From contig NZ_JABEKV010000003.1 of NCBI RefSeq assembly GCF_013283645.1, positions 124,001 to 188,000 on the forward strand: 64,000 nucleotides of DNA, given 5' to 3'. The DNA is from Sinorhizobium psoraleae (GTDB taxonomy: Bacteria > Pseudomonadota > Alphaproteobacteria > Rhizobiales > Rhizobiaceae). A program made the translations under genes and the position numbers. Positions 50,854-60,106 of the stretch are shown here, piece by piece. The notes under the pieces were generated by a model. The model did not search any database. It was given only the letters and a program-made list of their open reading frames with translations, and had not been told where the DNA came from. The number at the start of each line of letters is the position of its first letter. The stretch's first letter is position 1.

Positions 50854-50893
50854 GCAATTCCGGACGGAAAAACCGTTATACACTTGGAATTGC
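50854..50893. repeat. RPE-type palindrome
   Basis: GCAATTCC (50854-50861) to GGAATTGC (50886-50893) enclosing GGACGGAAAAACCGTTATACAC-like core. A decayed half copy, AATTCCAGACGGGAACCCGC, lies at about 58026-58045. Confidence 0.7.
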
Positions 50894-50894
50894 T

Positions 50895-51434
50895 TCAGTT
50901 GACGGCGTTGAGCGTCATCGACGTCCCGGCGGCAGCGATATTGAGCCCGAGCTGACCGGTTACGCTGATCGCCTGCAGATGGATCGAGCCGGCGGTGCCG
51001 CCAACGAGCACGTTTGCACCTACGCCGGCGCCTACGGTCGCTTCGGCGGACGCACCCTGGTAGATGCCGCCCAGGGATCCGCGGTGATAGCCGGCGGTCG
51101 GCGCCAGCACGGCCCAGATCAGCCGGCTGCGCGTCGTGAAACCAATATCGACGCCGAGCTTCCTGATCTCGCCCGCATAGTGATCCGAAGCTTCACCGGC
51201 GAGGGTGGAACGGAAGACGCAGTCAACTTCCTTCGCCGAGCCAAGAACATAGCCGGCGCCGCCGCCGATAATGCAGTCGAGATAGCCGATCTTCACGCCA
51301 CCATGCAGATCTGCCTCAGCCGTCGGCGCCGGCGCCTGGGCCGGATAGCTTGGGACGTCGGCTGCGTGGGCGGCAACGGTCCCCGCGAAAACCAGCGCCG
51401 CGACGGACGCCTTCACGGCAAAACTCTTCTTCAT
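50895..51434 (-). CDS. DUF992 secreted protein
   Basis: A 179-residue protein with signal peptide MKKSFAVKASVAALVFAGTV (cleaved near AHA|AD) and a Pro/Ala linker. The DUF992 domain follows: 'VKIGYLDCIIGGGAGYVLGSAKEVDCVFRS', 'DHYAGEIRKLGVDIGFTTRSRLIWAVLAPT', 'GSLGGIYQGASAEATVGAGVGANVLVGG'. Two conserved Cys may form a disulfide. It is periplasmic or surface exposed, Gly-rich, of unknown function and common in rhizobia. GGAG precedes the ATG. 51435-51712 shows no gene. Confidence 0.88.
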   Translation of the reverse strand: MKKSFAVKASVAALVFAGTVAAHAADVPSYPAQAPAPTAEADLHGGVKIGYLDCIIGGGAGYVLGSAKEVDCVFRSTLAGEASDHYAGEIRKLGVDIGFTTRSRLIWAVLAPTAGYHRGSLGGIYQGASAEATVGAGVGANVLVGGTAGSIHLQAISVTGQLGLNIAAAGTSMTLNAVN

Positions 51435-51712
51435 TCATGGTCTCCTTTTCGGGATCGGCAGCGGTGGCTGGCGCTCGATCGTTCAGCAATCAAGCACAGG
51501 AAGGGCTGGTAGACGGTAGGAGTCGCCACGTTAGTTGCCGATTGGGCTTTTCCAAGGCAACTCCGAATGCAGGACACACTTCCGGCAGACAATCCCCTCG
51601 CGAACAATCGAAGAAGCGCCACCGACCACCGTTCAAGCGCATTTTCCACAACCGCCGCATGACCTGACGAGACGCTCGTCACCCAGCGAGGACGCTATGA
51701 TGCAGGTTGACG

Positions 51713-52258
51713 CTAGCCCGTCACCAGGATCGCGACGTAGGCAAGCACCGTGACAATCAATCCCCGAAAAGCGAAATTGACGAAGCGGTATTTGCTGCAC
51801 GCGATCGACGCGAGGGCGTCAGCATTCTCGATATATTGCTGAAACAGATAGGCCGTTTCGCCGCCTGTCGCCGCTTTGCGAAACGTATCGCGGTGCGACA
51901 GCCAGCCGCCCCAAAAGAGTGTCGTTGAGGTCGCGCTCTTTCGCGGCAGAACGACGAGGATCGCCGAAATGATCGAAAAGATTGAAGCAAGCGCCAGCAA
52001 TGCCGATAAAATCATCGCCAACGGATCATCGCCGAGATAACGTTGCCAGGTGAACACGTTTCGTCCCTCGGCCGAACTGATCAGGAACGCAAACATAAAA
52101 GTGAAGATATAGGCCGCCTTCTGGTCGGACATCTTTATTTGGTCGTAGAAGACGTCGTTGATCTTCCGGATGTGATCGTAATAGGCGCTTGGTCCAAGCT
52201 CCAGCGGCAATACTTCATCCGAAAGGTCAATGTTGTATAGATTTTCGCTAATCCCCAT
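51713..52258 (-). CDS. Pycsar-effector-like (PycTM/DUF5706) membrane protein
   Basis: A 181-residue inner-membrane protein. An N-terminal soluble part ends in 'IRKINDVFYDQIKMSDQKAAYIF', the pattern seen just before the first helix in PycTM/DUF5706 proteins. Three helices follow (about 49-66, 80-105, 164-181), with a cytoplasmic loop 'KSATSTTLFWGGWLSHRDTF' to 'IENADALASIACSKYRFVNFAF'. In Pycsar anti-phage defence such proteins damage the membrane on binding a cyclic nucleotide. Here it is divergent from a FecR protein/CHASE2 cyclase pair, 118 bp between starts. The family call is by eye. Confidence 0.6.
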   Translation of the reverse strand: MGISENLYNIDLSDEVLPLELGPSAYYDHIRKINDVFYDQIKMSDQKAAYIFTFMFAFLISSAEGRNVFTWQRYLGDDPLAMILSALLALASIFSIISAILVVLPRKSATSTTLFWGGWLSHRDTFRKAATGGETAYLFQQYIENADALASIACSKYRFVNFAFRGLIVTVLAYVAILVTG

Positions 52259-52376
52259 TTACACCAGCCCCCTCACACTGTTTCCCTCTTAATACACCGT
52301 AGCGACAAAAAAGGCCGTCGCACCACAGGGAACTTGACTTTTTTCTCCTAAAAATCCACTGGATTCGTAAGGCGAG

Positions 52377-55300
52377 GTGGGGAACTCGGCAGTGAGGGGA
52401 AAGTTATCGGGGGTCATGTTTGCCGCCATGGCGCTCTTTGCGCCGTGGCCGACGTTTGCCGAACCGATTCCGCGACCGGCGCCCGCAGCCGGCTCCGTCA
52501 TCGCCCGCAAATCCGGCGAAGAGGTTCGCTTCGTCGACATCTCCAACTGGCGGGTCGTTGACCTCGCCCAGGACCTGCTCCCCGGCGACGTCTTGCGCAC
52601 CAACGCGGTGGGCTCGCTCGCGGTACTCTTCAGAGACCACACGCAGATCCGGCTCGGACGCAACACCGCCTTGCGCGTCAAACAGTTCGGCGCAGGTGGC
52701 TCCAACCTGGAACTGCAATCAGGCACGATCTGGGCCCGTGCCGAGCGTGGCGGTGAAGGCCTGGCGATCGACACGCCCGCCGCAACCGCCGCCATCCGCG
52801 GGACGGACTGGACGCTGACCGTCGGCGCCGATGGCAAGACCTCGCTGGTCGTTCTCGAGGGCGTGGTCGAGCTCAGCAATGCCTACGGCAGCGTGACCGT
52901 GAACCAGGGCGAAGGCGCCGTGGCGGCGATCGGCAGTGCGCCAACCAAGATCGTGATCGTCACGCCAAAAGACCGCGAGCAGATGCTCTTCCATCTGTCG
53001 CTGCGCGATGCCTTCGTCTGGATGCCGTCGACGCCGCTCAGGGTTGCCGATATGCGGCGCGAACGCGCGCGCATCGAGTCGCTGCCGCAGGCAGCTCGAT
53101 CGGCAGAAGACTGGCTGACGCTCGCGGAGATCTACCTTCCGCTCGACGGGCGGGAGAAGGCGCGCGCTGCGCTTTCGCAGGCGCAGCGCCACGGTCTCTC
53201 GCCCTCGCAATCAGCGCGCGGGGATCTTATTGAGGGTCTGATAGCCGGTTCAGAAAACCGTTACGAAGAAGCCGCAAAGCTCTTCGCACGAGCGGCACCC
53301 GGGCTTGATGCCAAACGCCGCTCCATCGCCTCCTATGGTGGCTATTTCGCCCGCGCTCTTGCAAATCCCGACCGGGTCGAAGGGCCGCCGCGTCAAGCCA
53401 CTGGTTCTTACGGTAGCTTGGCCGAGGCGTGGACCGCGGGGTTCCGCACCGACATCCGCGCCGCGATCGAGACGATCAAGAAGGCGGAAAATCGGTATCC
53501 CGACGATCCCATGCTGCCGGCTGCCCGCGCTTTGTTCGCAATGTTGCTTTACGATCGGGAGGAAATGCGAAGCGGCATCGAGAGGGCACTGTCGATCGAT
53601 CCGGAAGATCCCACCGCGCTCGAAGCGCGCTCCAACTACCGTTTCTATGTCGAAAATGATCGCGAAGGTGCACGGGCGGACCTCGAACGCGCCCTGGAGA
53701 TAGCACCTGGTTATGCTCGTATCTGGAATTCGCTCGGTCTTGTCCAGGGGAGCCGCGGCGACAATCGTGCGGCAGAGAATGCCTTCAAAAAGGCTATCGC
53801 CCTCGACCCTGGTGACCCGCTCTATCATGCGAACCTCGCGATCCAGTACTTGGACGAAAACCGGATGGAGGAAGGCAAGCGCGAGATCGACGCGGCACTG
53901 GCGGCAGATCCGTCCTTCGACCTGACGCTCATCGCGCGCGGCCGTTACCATTTGCAAAACGGCGATCTCGACAAGGCGGTCAACGACCTGCTCGCGGGCG
54001 CGACGGCCAATCCTTCCTATTCCAATGCCCAACTCCTGCTCGCCGCCGCACATTATGAGAAGGGTGATCGCATCCCGGCGGCCCAGGCCCTCGACAACGC
54101 CGACAGGCTCGATCCGAACGATCCTATCGTCTCGCAGGTGCGTACGATAATTGCGATCGATGAGTATGATGCGGATGCGGCCATCCGCTATGCCCAGGAA
54201 ACCATGCGGCGCACCCGCGCCAAAGGTGGCGACACGGCAGCTTTGGGCGCCAACCAGGACGCGGGCTCGACACTCAATAACGCCTTTCGTCTGCAGGGTC
54301 TCGACGCCTGGGGGCAATACTATGGCGATGCCGTGTTCGATCCGTTTGTCGGTGCGGCCTATGTGGATCAGGCGATCCGCGGCAGCATCAATCCCCTGTT
54401 CAATACATATGATTTTGACGGCAGTCCGGTCGCCAATTCGCAAAACCCATCGAGCTTCTCGGCCTTCTTCCAGGGGCTTTTGATCGAACCGCATATGCTG
54501 GCTGACCGAGCACGCGCGGCCGACCTGTTTCAAACCCCCTTCTTCGAAGTCGACCTCGGCGGCGGTGTCGTGGCGGACGAGGATCACGCCGGTTGGGTCG
54601 GTGAAGCCGAAGTCAGGGGATTCACCTTCTCGCCATTCCCGATCAGCGTGTTCGGCAATTTGCAATGGACGGAGCCGCACGATACCGTCGACCTCGGAAG
54701 CAGCCTTGAGGTCGATCGTGAGTCTCGCCTGATCAGCGGCAGCGCCTATCTGACCGCAACCCCGTCTCCTGACGATAGGGTGGTCGCCTTCTTGAGCATG
54801 GCAGACGTAGATGACAGCCGGAATATTTTCGACATTCCGGATCCGGACATATTCCCACTTACCGCCGACCAGCTGAACAACGACAGCGGCTCGAGCCTGA
54901 TCTCCGGCGTCGCCTGGAGCCATACATTTGGATATCAGAATATCGCCAATGCCGCGTTCTTCTTCAGCGACCGGGAGGTCGATCAAGCCTCGAAGCTGGC
55001 TTTCTCGGACATCCCGTTTCCCGATCTTGTGCACCTGAGGAGTGAGCAGAAGGAAACGAGCTACATTGGCGCGTTGAACCACCTTTACGGAGACGGTGAC
55101 CTGACGTGGCGCTATGGCATTGAGGCCGGCGCCGTCAGGTCGGAAGCGAACGCGGAGTATTACGACCTTATCCCTCCTTCGACGCCGTTCAGCTCCACGA
55201 GTTTATCCGCCACCACAGGGGTCATGAGGGCCTATGTCGATGGCCTTTACGAGATCACCCCGGACCTGAAGGTCGAGACCGCGCTCTTTGCCCGTTACAT

Positions 55301-56036
55301 CGAGGACGTCAACGACGACAATATTCGACTTGAACCGAAGCTCGGTGTCGCCTGGGCGCCGGCCGAGGGCCATTGGCTGCGCGTAGCCGTTCAGCGCGAG
55401 GGCTATAATTTCGGCTCCGCCACCCTGGCGCCCATCGGCATCGTCGGCCTCCAACCGAACCAGTTCCTCATCGGTACAGAGGGTTATGCCGATACCCTCG
55501 CCCTGCGATGGGATGCAGAGTGGAGCGACTGGCTTTTCACCGCGGTCGATTATCAGCATCAGGAAATCCGCAACGGCTCGATCGCGATTCCGTTTTCAGT
55601 TCTGTTCGTGCCGAACGAGTTCGATTTCGACCGGGCAAGAGTCGACCGCCTGGCGCTGACGGCCAACATGGCGCTCGGCCATGGCCTAGGCCTGTCAGCG
55701 ACTGTTGCCCGCACCGAAAGCGAGGACCTCTCGACAGGGAGCAGTGGCGACCTCCCGTTCCTGCCGGAAAACTCGGGACAGGTGGCATTGACCTGGGTCA
55801 GCACCGCCAACGTCAGGACGACGGTCGCAGCAAACTACATTGGCGAGCGTTTCGGCGGCACCACGACCCTGGACGACTTCTGGACCCTCGACGCATCCCT
55901 CCTATGGGAGCCCTTCGACAAACGGTTCGAAGTGGAACTCGCCGGCTTCAACCTGCTTGACGAAGAGTTCGAAGTGCGAGACGGCCTTCCGGGCTGGGGG
56001 CCTACCGTCAAGGGCACCGTCAAAGTGCGGTTCTGA
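52377..56036 (+). CDS. FecR-TPR-beta-barrel outer-membrane protein
   Basis: A protein of up to 1219 residues. A signal peptide ends near 'FAPWPTFA|EP'. A FecR domain covers about 75-190 ('GDVLRTNAVGSLAVLFRDHTQIRLGRNTALRV', 'TPAATAAIRGTDW'). TPR-like repeats run from about 240 to 640 ('WNSLGLVQGSRGDNRAAENAFKKAIALDP'). A C-terminal TonB-receptor-like beta barrel (about 690-1219) ends in Phe, as outer-membrane barrels do. GTG 52377, GTG 52392 and ATG 52416 are possible starts; 52392 gives the most natural signal peptide (VRGKLSG then hydrophobic). Its stop overlaps the cyclase start (TGATG). Confidence 0.82.
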   Translation: MGNSAVRGKLSGVMFAAMALFAPWPTFAEPIPRPAPAAGSVIARKSGEEVRFVDISNWRVVDLAQDLLPGDVLRTNAVGSLAVLFRDHTQIRLGRNTALRVKQFGAGGSNLELQSGTIWARAERGGEGLAIDTPAATAAIRGTDWTLTVGADGKTSLVVLEGVVELSNAYGSVTVNQGEGAVAAIGSAPTKIVIVTPKDREQMLFHLSLRDAFVWMPSTPLRVADMRRERARIESLPQAARSAEDWLTLAEIYLPLDGREKARAALSQAQRHGLSPSQSARGDLIEGLIAGSENRYEEAAKLFARAAPGLDAKRRSIASYGGYFARALANPDRVEGPPRQATGSYGSLAEAWTAGFRTDIRAAIETIKKAENRYPDDPMLPAARALFAMLLYDREEMRSGIERALSIDPEDPTALEARSNYRFYVENDREGARADLERALEIAPGYARIWNSLGLVQGSRGDNRAAENAFKKAIALDPGDPLYHANLAIQYLDENRMEEGKREIDAALAADPSFDLTLIARGRYHLQNGDLDKAVNDLLAGATANPSYSNAQLLLAAAHYEKGDRIPAAQALDNADRLDPNDPIVSQVRTIIAIDEYDADAAIRYAQETMRRTRAKGGDTAALGANQDAGSTLNNAFRLQGLDAWGQYYGDAVFDPFVGAAYVDQAIRGSINPLFNTYDFDGSPVANSQNPSSFSAFFQGLLIEPHMLADRARAADLFQTPFFEVDLGGGVVADEDHAGWVGEAEVRGFTFSPFPISVFGNLQWTEPHDTVDLGSSLEVDRESRLISGSAYLTATPSPDDRVVAFLSMADVDDSRNIFDIPDPDIFPLTADQLNNDSGSSLISGVAWSHTFGYQNIANAAFFFSDREVDQASKLAFSDIPFPDLVHLRSEQKETSYIGALNHLYGDGDLTWRYGIEAGAVRSEANAEYYDLIPPSTPFSSTSLSATTGVMRAYVDGLYEITPDLKVETALFARYIEDVNDDNIRLEPKLGVAWAPAEGHWLRVAVQREGYNFGSATLAPIGIVGLQPNQFLIGTEGYADTLALRWDAEWSDWLFTAVDYQHQEIRNGSIAIPFSVLFVPNEFDFDRARVDRLALTANMALGHGLGLSATVARTESEDLSTGSSGDLPFLPENSGQVALTWVSTANVRTTVAANYIGERFGGTTTLDDFWTLDASLLWEPFDKRFEVELAGFNLLDEEFEVRDGLPGWGPTVKGTVKVRF

Positions 56037-58024
56037 TGAACGCCCCCGCTCCAGCGCTCGTCCCCCAACGCTTTTCCGCGGCAATTGATCGAATTCGCCG
56101 CTCCACGCGGCGGATGAAGCTTGCCGTCTTGACCTCCTTCGTTGCCGCCCTCGTCTCGCTTGTCTCGCTGACTGGCAGTTGGTCGCTCGTCGATCTCCGC
56201 GCCTATGATTATCTCTCGATCATCGGCCGGCCCACGCTACCGGAAGATGGCCCCATTATCGTCGCGATCGACGAGCCATCCATGGCGGAAATCGGCAGCC
56301 AGTGGCCCTGGCCGCGCGCCCTGCATGCCCGCCTGATCGAATCCTTGAGGCGCGCCGGCGCGCGGGCGATTGCGCTCGACGTCATCTTTGCCGAGCCGGC
56401 CGCCGCCCCGGAAAACGACACGGCGCTGGCCGAGGCCCTCGGGCCCGACGTCGTGCTTGCCGGCGATCAGTCGGTGATCGAGACGCCGCAGGCCGACCAG
56501 TTCGTCCGTACAGAACCCCTGCCGCTTTTCACGGACAAGGGAGCGAAAATCGGCATCGCCTCGGTCAATCTTAGCGGCGACGGTACACTCAGGCAGATTC
56601 CACCCTACACGGACGGCTTCGCTGTGACGCTCGCGACCGTCGCCGGAGCAGATCCGGCACCTCCGCCGAGGAGGGCCCTGATCCAGACCTTCGGTCCGGC
56701 GCGCACCTATCCGACCGTTTCCTATTACCAGGCACTCGATCCGGAAAACTTCCTGCCGCCGGGCACCTTTCGCGATCGCGTCGTCATCGTGGGGCTGAGC
56801 CTGCAGAATGCACCGACACTCGCGGAAGGCGGGGTCGATGCCTTTGCCATCTCCGACACGGTCTTTTCGCGCGGCCTCGTCGCCGGCGCCGAAATCCAGG
56901 CGACGATCTACGACAATCTCGTGCACCGGCTGTTCATCAAGCGGTCGGGTACGACGATTGCCATACCGGCGATCATCCTTGCCACCTTGGCGGCGGCTCT
57001 GGCGGTCTCCAGATCGACGAGTTGGAGGACACTCGGCTACGGCGCCATTGCCATCACCCTAATCTTCCTTGCAAGCTACGGCCTGATGCGCCTCGGCCAT
57101 GTCTTCGTCTCGCCGCTCGGCCCCGGACTGGCTTTCTTCGGCGTTGCGGTCGGGCAGGCAGGTCTCGACTACGCGGAGGAGCGCAAACGGCGGCGGGCGA
57201 TCACACGCGCTTTCTCGCAATATCTCTCGCCGGCGCTCGTCGAACGGCTGGCCCAGGATCCTTCGCAACTGAAACTCGGTGGTGAGAGGCGCACGCTATC
57301 GATCCTCTTCTGCGACGTTCGCGGCTTTACGACGATTTCGGAAGACATGAAGAACGATCCGGAGGGGCTGACAACGCTTATCAACCGGCTGCTGACACCG
57401 CTGTCGGAGGCCGTGCTCAACCGGGGCGGCACGATCGACAAGTATATCGGCGACTGCCTGATGGCCTTCTGGAACGCGCCCCTCGACGATCCAGATCACG
57501 CCGTCCACGCCGTGCAGGCGGCGCGCGACATGCTCGTCGCCCTCGGAGACCTCAACGCAGAACTGGAAGCCGACGCACGGGCGGCAGGACGCCCGCCGAA
57601 GACGTTGCGCATCGGAATCGGCATCAACACCGGCGAATGCATCGTCGGCAACATGGGCTCTGCCCGCCGCTTCGACTATTCGGCGCTCGGTGACGCGGTC
57701 AATCTTGCCTCGCGTCTGGAAGGGGCGTCGAAGGACTATGGCATCTCGCTGCTGCTCGGGGAGCGCACGGCGAAGCTCGCGGCGGTGAAATTTCCGATCG
57801 CCGAAATCGACCGGATCACGGTGAAAGGGCGAAGCGAGGTCTCGCCGGTATTCACGGTCGCCGATGGTGCCAACGAGGTCGCGCTCGAACGCCACCGCCA
57901 TTTTATCGAAGCGAAGTATCGAGGTTCGGTTGCTGCCGATGACCCGCTGTTCGAGCAGTTAAAGACGGAACTGCCGTCGCTTGAGCGCTACTATGAACGC
58001 GAACGCGAACGGCTTTTGCATTAG
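56036..58024 (+). CDS. CHASE2-domain adenylate cyclase
   Basis: A 662-residue class III cyclase. A transmembrane helix (about 28-50), a periplasmic CHASE2 sensor (about 52-300), three helices (about 305-380) and the catalytic domain (about 415-600). Active-site residues are complete: metal-binding Asp427 (LFCDVRGF) and Asp473 (DKYIGD), adenine-recognising Lys469 and Asp547 (FDYSALGD), transition-state Asn556 and Arg560. That pair specifies ATP, so cAMP is the expected product. It is coupled to the FecR-barrel gene, which may pass an envelope signal to CHASE2. Confidence 0.92.
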   Translation: MNAPAPALVPQRFSAAIDRIRRSTRRMKLAVLTSFVAALVSLVSLTGSWSLVDLRAYDYLSIIGRPTLPEDGPIIVAIDEPSMAEIGSQWPWPRALHARLIESLRRAGARAIALDVIFAEPAAAPENDTALAEALGPDVVLAGDQSVIETPQADQFVRTEPLPLFTDKGAKIGIASVNLSGDGTLRQIPPYTDGFAVTLATVAGADPAPPPRRALIQTFGPARTYPTVSYYQALDPENFLPPGTFRDRVVIVGLSLQNAPTLAEGGVDAFAISDTVFSRGLVAGAEIQATIYDNLVHRLFIKRSGTTIAIPAIILATLAAALAVSRSTSWRTLGYGAIAITLIFLASYGLMRLGHVFVSPLGPGLAFFGVAVGQAGLDYAEERKRRRAITRAFSQYLSPALVERLAQDPSQLKLGGERRTLSILFCDVRGFTTISEDMKNDPEGLTTLINRLLTPLSEAVLNRGGTIDKYIGDCLMAFWNAPLDDPDHAVHAVQAARDMLVALGDLNAELEADARAAGRPPKTLRIGIGINTGECIVGNMGSARRFDYSALGDAVNLASRLEGASKDYGISLLLGERTAKLAAVKFPIAEIDRITVKGRSEVSPVFTVADGANEVALERHRHFIEAKYRGSVAADDPLFEQLKTELPSLERYYERERERLLH

Positions 58025-58061
58025 CAATTCCAGACGGGAACCCGCTCACACTCATCCGGCC

Positions 58062-59456
58062 CTAGTCAGGATGTGCGTTTCGCTGCTCTCGATGGTGCAG
58101 CCGCAACGTCTCGGCAATCGCGCTTGCCACGCTCTTCGCCTGGATCCGGATATCCGGAACCGCCGTGATTTCCCAGAACTGACCGGCAGTCAACGCGCCT
58201 ACCGCATAAAGTCCCGGCTGCGGCTCTTCCTGCAGACCAAGCACACGGGAATCCGTGTCGACAGAAAGGCCGAGGCCGAGCTCGTCGGCGGCAATCAGCC
58301 CCTGTTGCTGCATTTGCCGAAGCAGCGGCGAGTGCGCGACGCCGGCCCGCTCCATGCCGGTGCAGTTGACGATCCAATCTGCATTGAACGAACGGGGCTG
58401 GCGGCTTTGCCTTTCTCTATAGGAGACCAGTGCACCGCGGGTGCCTTCCCGGATCGTCTCCAGAAAGCCGGCATGGATCGTGACGATGCCATCCCTTTTC
58501 AAGGCGTCGACGCGCGAAGCTATCTGCGGGGCAATCCGATGGCGATGGATGTTCCACCACGCGAGGCCATGGCGCAGGAAGCGGGCGCGTTGCTCTTTCG
58601 TCAGTTGCTGCCACAGCTCTTGCGTCACTGGTCTCAAGCCATCCATCAGGCCGCGCCAATCGGCTCCGTCGCGAACCTGCTTGCGGAAGCCCGCGAGCAA
58701 AGCGCTGATTTCTCGCGAACGCCCAAGCTTTGGCTCGACGGCCGGCGCCCGGCGATCTGCCGGCGGATGCGCATGCGGAAGGAGGCCGCGACGAGACAGG
58801 ACGCGGACAAGCCCCCGGTGACCATGAACCCGCAATGCAAGCACCTGATCGATCATCGTCAAACCGGATCCGAGAATGCAGATCGTGTCGCTGGGGCCAA
58901 CCTTCGAGAGCCAGCTCAGCCGCCAGGGATTGCGCACGATGCGCCTTTCGACAGCGTCGATTTTTCCGGCCGCGAGCGGCAGATCGGCATTGCCGATGCC
59001 GAGACAGAGCACGACGTTTCGCGCGCTCAATTCGCCGCCATTGTCGAGATGAAAGACAAGTCCCGCCTTGCTGCATTGAGTGCAATTTGTCGCCTTGGCC
59101 CTGACAAAATCCACTCTCGCGCGGCGCTCGTGGCCGCGCAACAGCGACGCCAGCCGGTCGCGCAGATAAAGACCATAGTCTCCCCGCGAAGCAAAGCCGT
59201 CCGCAGAAACCTGTTTCATATGCTCTTCAAGCCATTCGACAAAATCGTCGGGCTTCTCCGGAACGACGCTCATACGCCCCGCGGGGACATTCAATCGATG
59301 AACATAGAACTCTGTCCGATAGGCGGTGCCCCTTCCAAACCCGGGGTCGTCGCCGACGACCGCAATGGAAGTGGAGGCTGGCAGCAGATGGAGCAGATTG
59401 ATTGTCACCGCGATCGCCGAAAACCCCGAACCGACAACTGCGACATCGTAAAGCAA
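58062..59456 (-). CDS. FAD/NAD(P)-binding oxidoreductase, TTG start
   Basis: A 464-residue flavoprotein of the FAD-NAD(P)-binding family (HscC/YdhS-like). The dinucleotide site is 'YDVAVVGSGFSAIAVTINLLH', followed by 'GRGTAYRTEFYVHRLNVPAGRMS' and 'DGFASRGDYGLYLRDRL', a second site 'DTICILGSGLTMIDQVLAL', and 'ADWIVNCTGMERAG' near the end. AGGAGG (59462-59467) lies 5 nt before TTG 59454-59456, so this is the start; the GTG at 59555 has no ribosome site. The substrate is unknown. It is convergent with the cyclase gene. Confidence 0.85.
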   Translation of the reverse strand: MLYDVAVVGSGFSAIAVTINLLHLLPASTSIAVVGDDPGFGRGTAYRTEFYVHRLNVPAGRMSVVPEKPDDFVEWLEEHMKQVSADGFASRGDYGLYLRDRLASLLRGHERRARVDFVRAKATNCTQCSKAGLVFHLDNGGELSARNVVLCLGIGNADLPLAAGKIDAVERRIVRNPWRLSWLSKVGPSDTICILGSGLTMIDQVLALRVHGHRGLVRVLSRRGLLPHAHPPADRRAPAVEPKLGRSREISALLAGFRKQVRDGADWRGLMDGLRPVTQELWQQLTKEQRARFLRHGLAWWNIHRHRIAPQIASRVDALKRDGIVTIHAGFLETIREGTRGALVSYRERQSRQPRSFNADWIVNCTGMERAGVAHSPLLRQMQQQGLIAADELGLGLSVDTDSRVLGLQEEPQPGLYAVGALTAGQFWEITAVPDIRIQAKSVASAIAETLRLHHREQRNAHPD

Positions 59457-59748
59457 AAGCGCCTCCTGATCCGTTGTCCCCTGGTTACCAGCCTCGGAAC
59501 GCGCAAGGCGTGCGCCAAGATCCGAAGTTCCGGCACCAGTGCGCTCCTGAGCCACCGGTGAACGGCCGACGCTCCTCAGGCATGTCGGCGCCGGCGAGAC
59601 TCGCGAAACGCGCCGAGGACATGGTAGCGCAGGTTAATAGATAATCTAGAGAAAATGTCGATATAGGAATCGCCGAGGCTATCATCGATCGTATTATCGG
59701 CCTGCCTCCACCAGAGCGATGCGGCAAGCAGCCCGGTCGACACTCGGG

Positions 59749-59928
59749 CTAACCTCGTCGGCACCGGAACGTGTTTGGCTCCTGACCACTCGGGTGATTG
59801 CGCCGAAATTCCATCAGTTCAAGCAGGTAGACGTCGTCCGAGCCCGGACCTCGGGGGTTGCAGAGGAGTTCGGCAATACGCGTTGTGTATTCCCACTCCA
59901 GGCGGCGGTCGCGAGCGGTCGTAACCAT
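59749..59928 (-). CDS. 59-residue hypothetical protein
   Basis: A 59-residue frame: 'MVTTARDRRLEWEYTTRIAE' then 'LLCNPRGPGSDDVYLLELME' and 'FRRNHPSGQEPNTFRCRRG'. It has GGGAG 7 nt before the ATG, balanced composition and amphipathic helices, so it is probably a real small soluble protein in the gap between the FAD gene and pcaB. Family unknown. The remaining stretches 59457-59748 and 59929-60106 show no convincing gene. Confidence 0.55.
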   Translation of the reverse strand: MVTTARDRRLEWEYTTRIAELLCNPRGPGSDDVYLLELMEFRRNHPSGQEPNTFRCRRG

Positions 59929-60106
59929 TGGCGGCTCCCAATTTCTCCTTCGACCGTGTTAGGCCGGCGCGTCCCGATGCTCTTTGCGCTGACGCAAGCA
60001 GGAGCTTGAGAACCGCTGGAATGGAGCTGAGCAAATCTCAGTTGGTGTACTGCGACGCGGCCCCAGCGGCGGCAATCGCCAGAGGCCTGGAGCACCGGCG
60101 GGTGGG

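Noticed and set aside
53250-55082. 610-codon minus-strand open frame
   Set aside because: It is the antisense of the FecR-barrel gene and has no ribosome site or recognisable domain.
51713-58024. Calling this a true Pycsar defence system
   Set aside because: The cyclase keeps the ATP-selecting Lys/Asp pair and a CHASE2 sensor, unlike pyrimidine cyclases. Only the effector-like protein resembles Pycsar.
59576-59764. 62-codon minus-strand frame in the gap near 59.7 kb
   Set aside because: It has no ribosome site and runs over the end of a better supported 59-residue gene.
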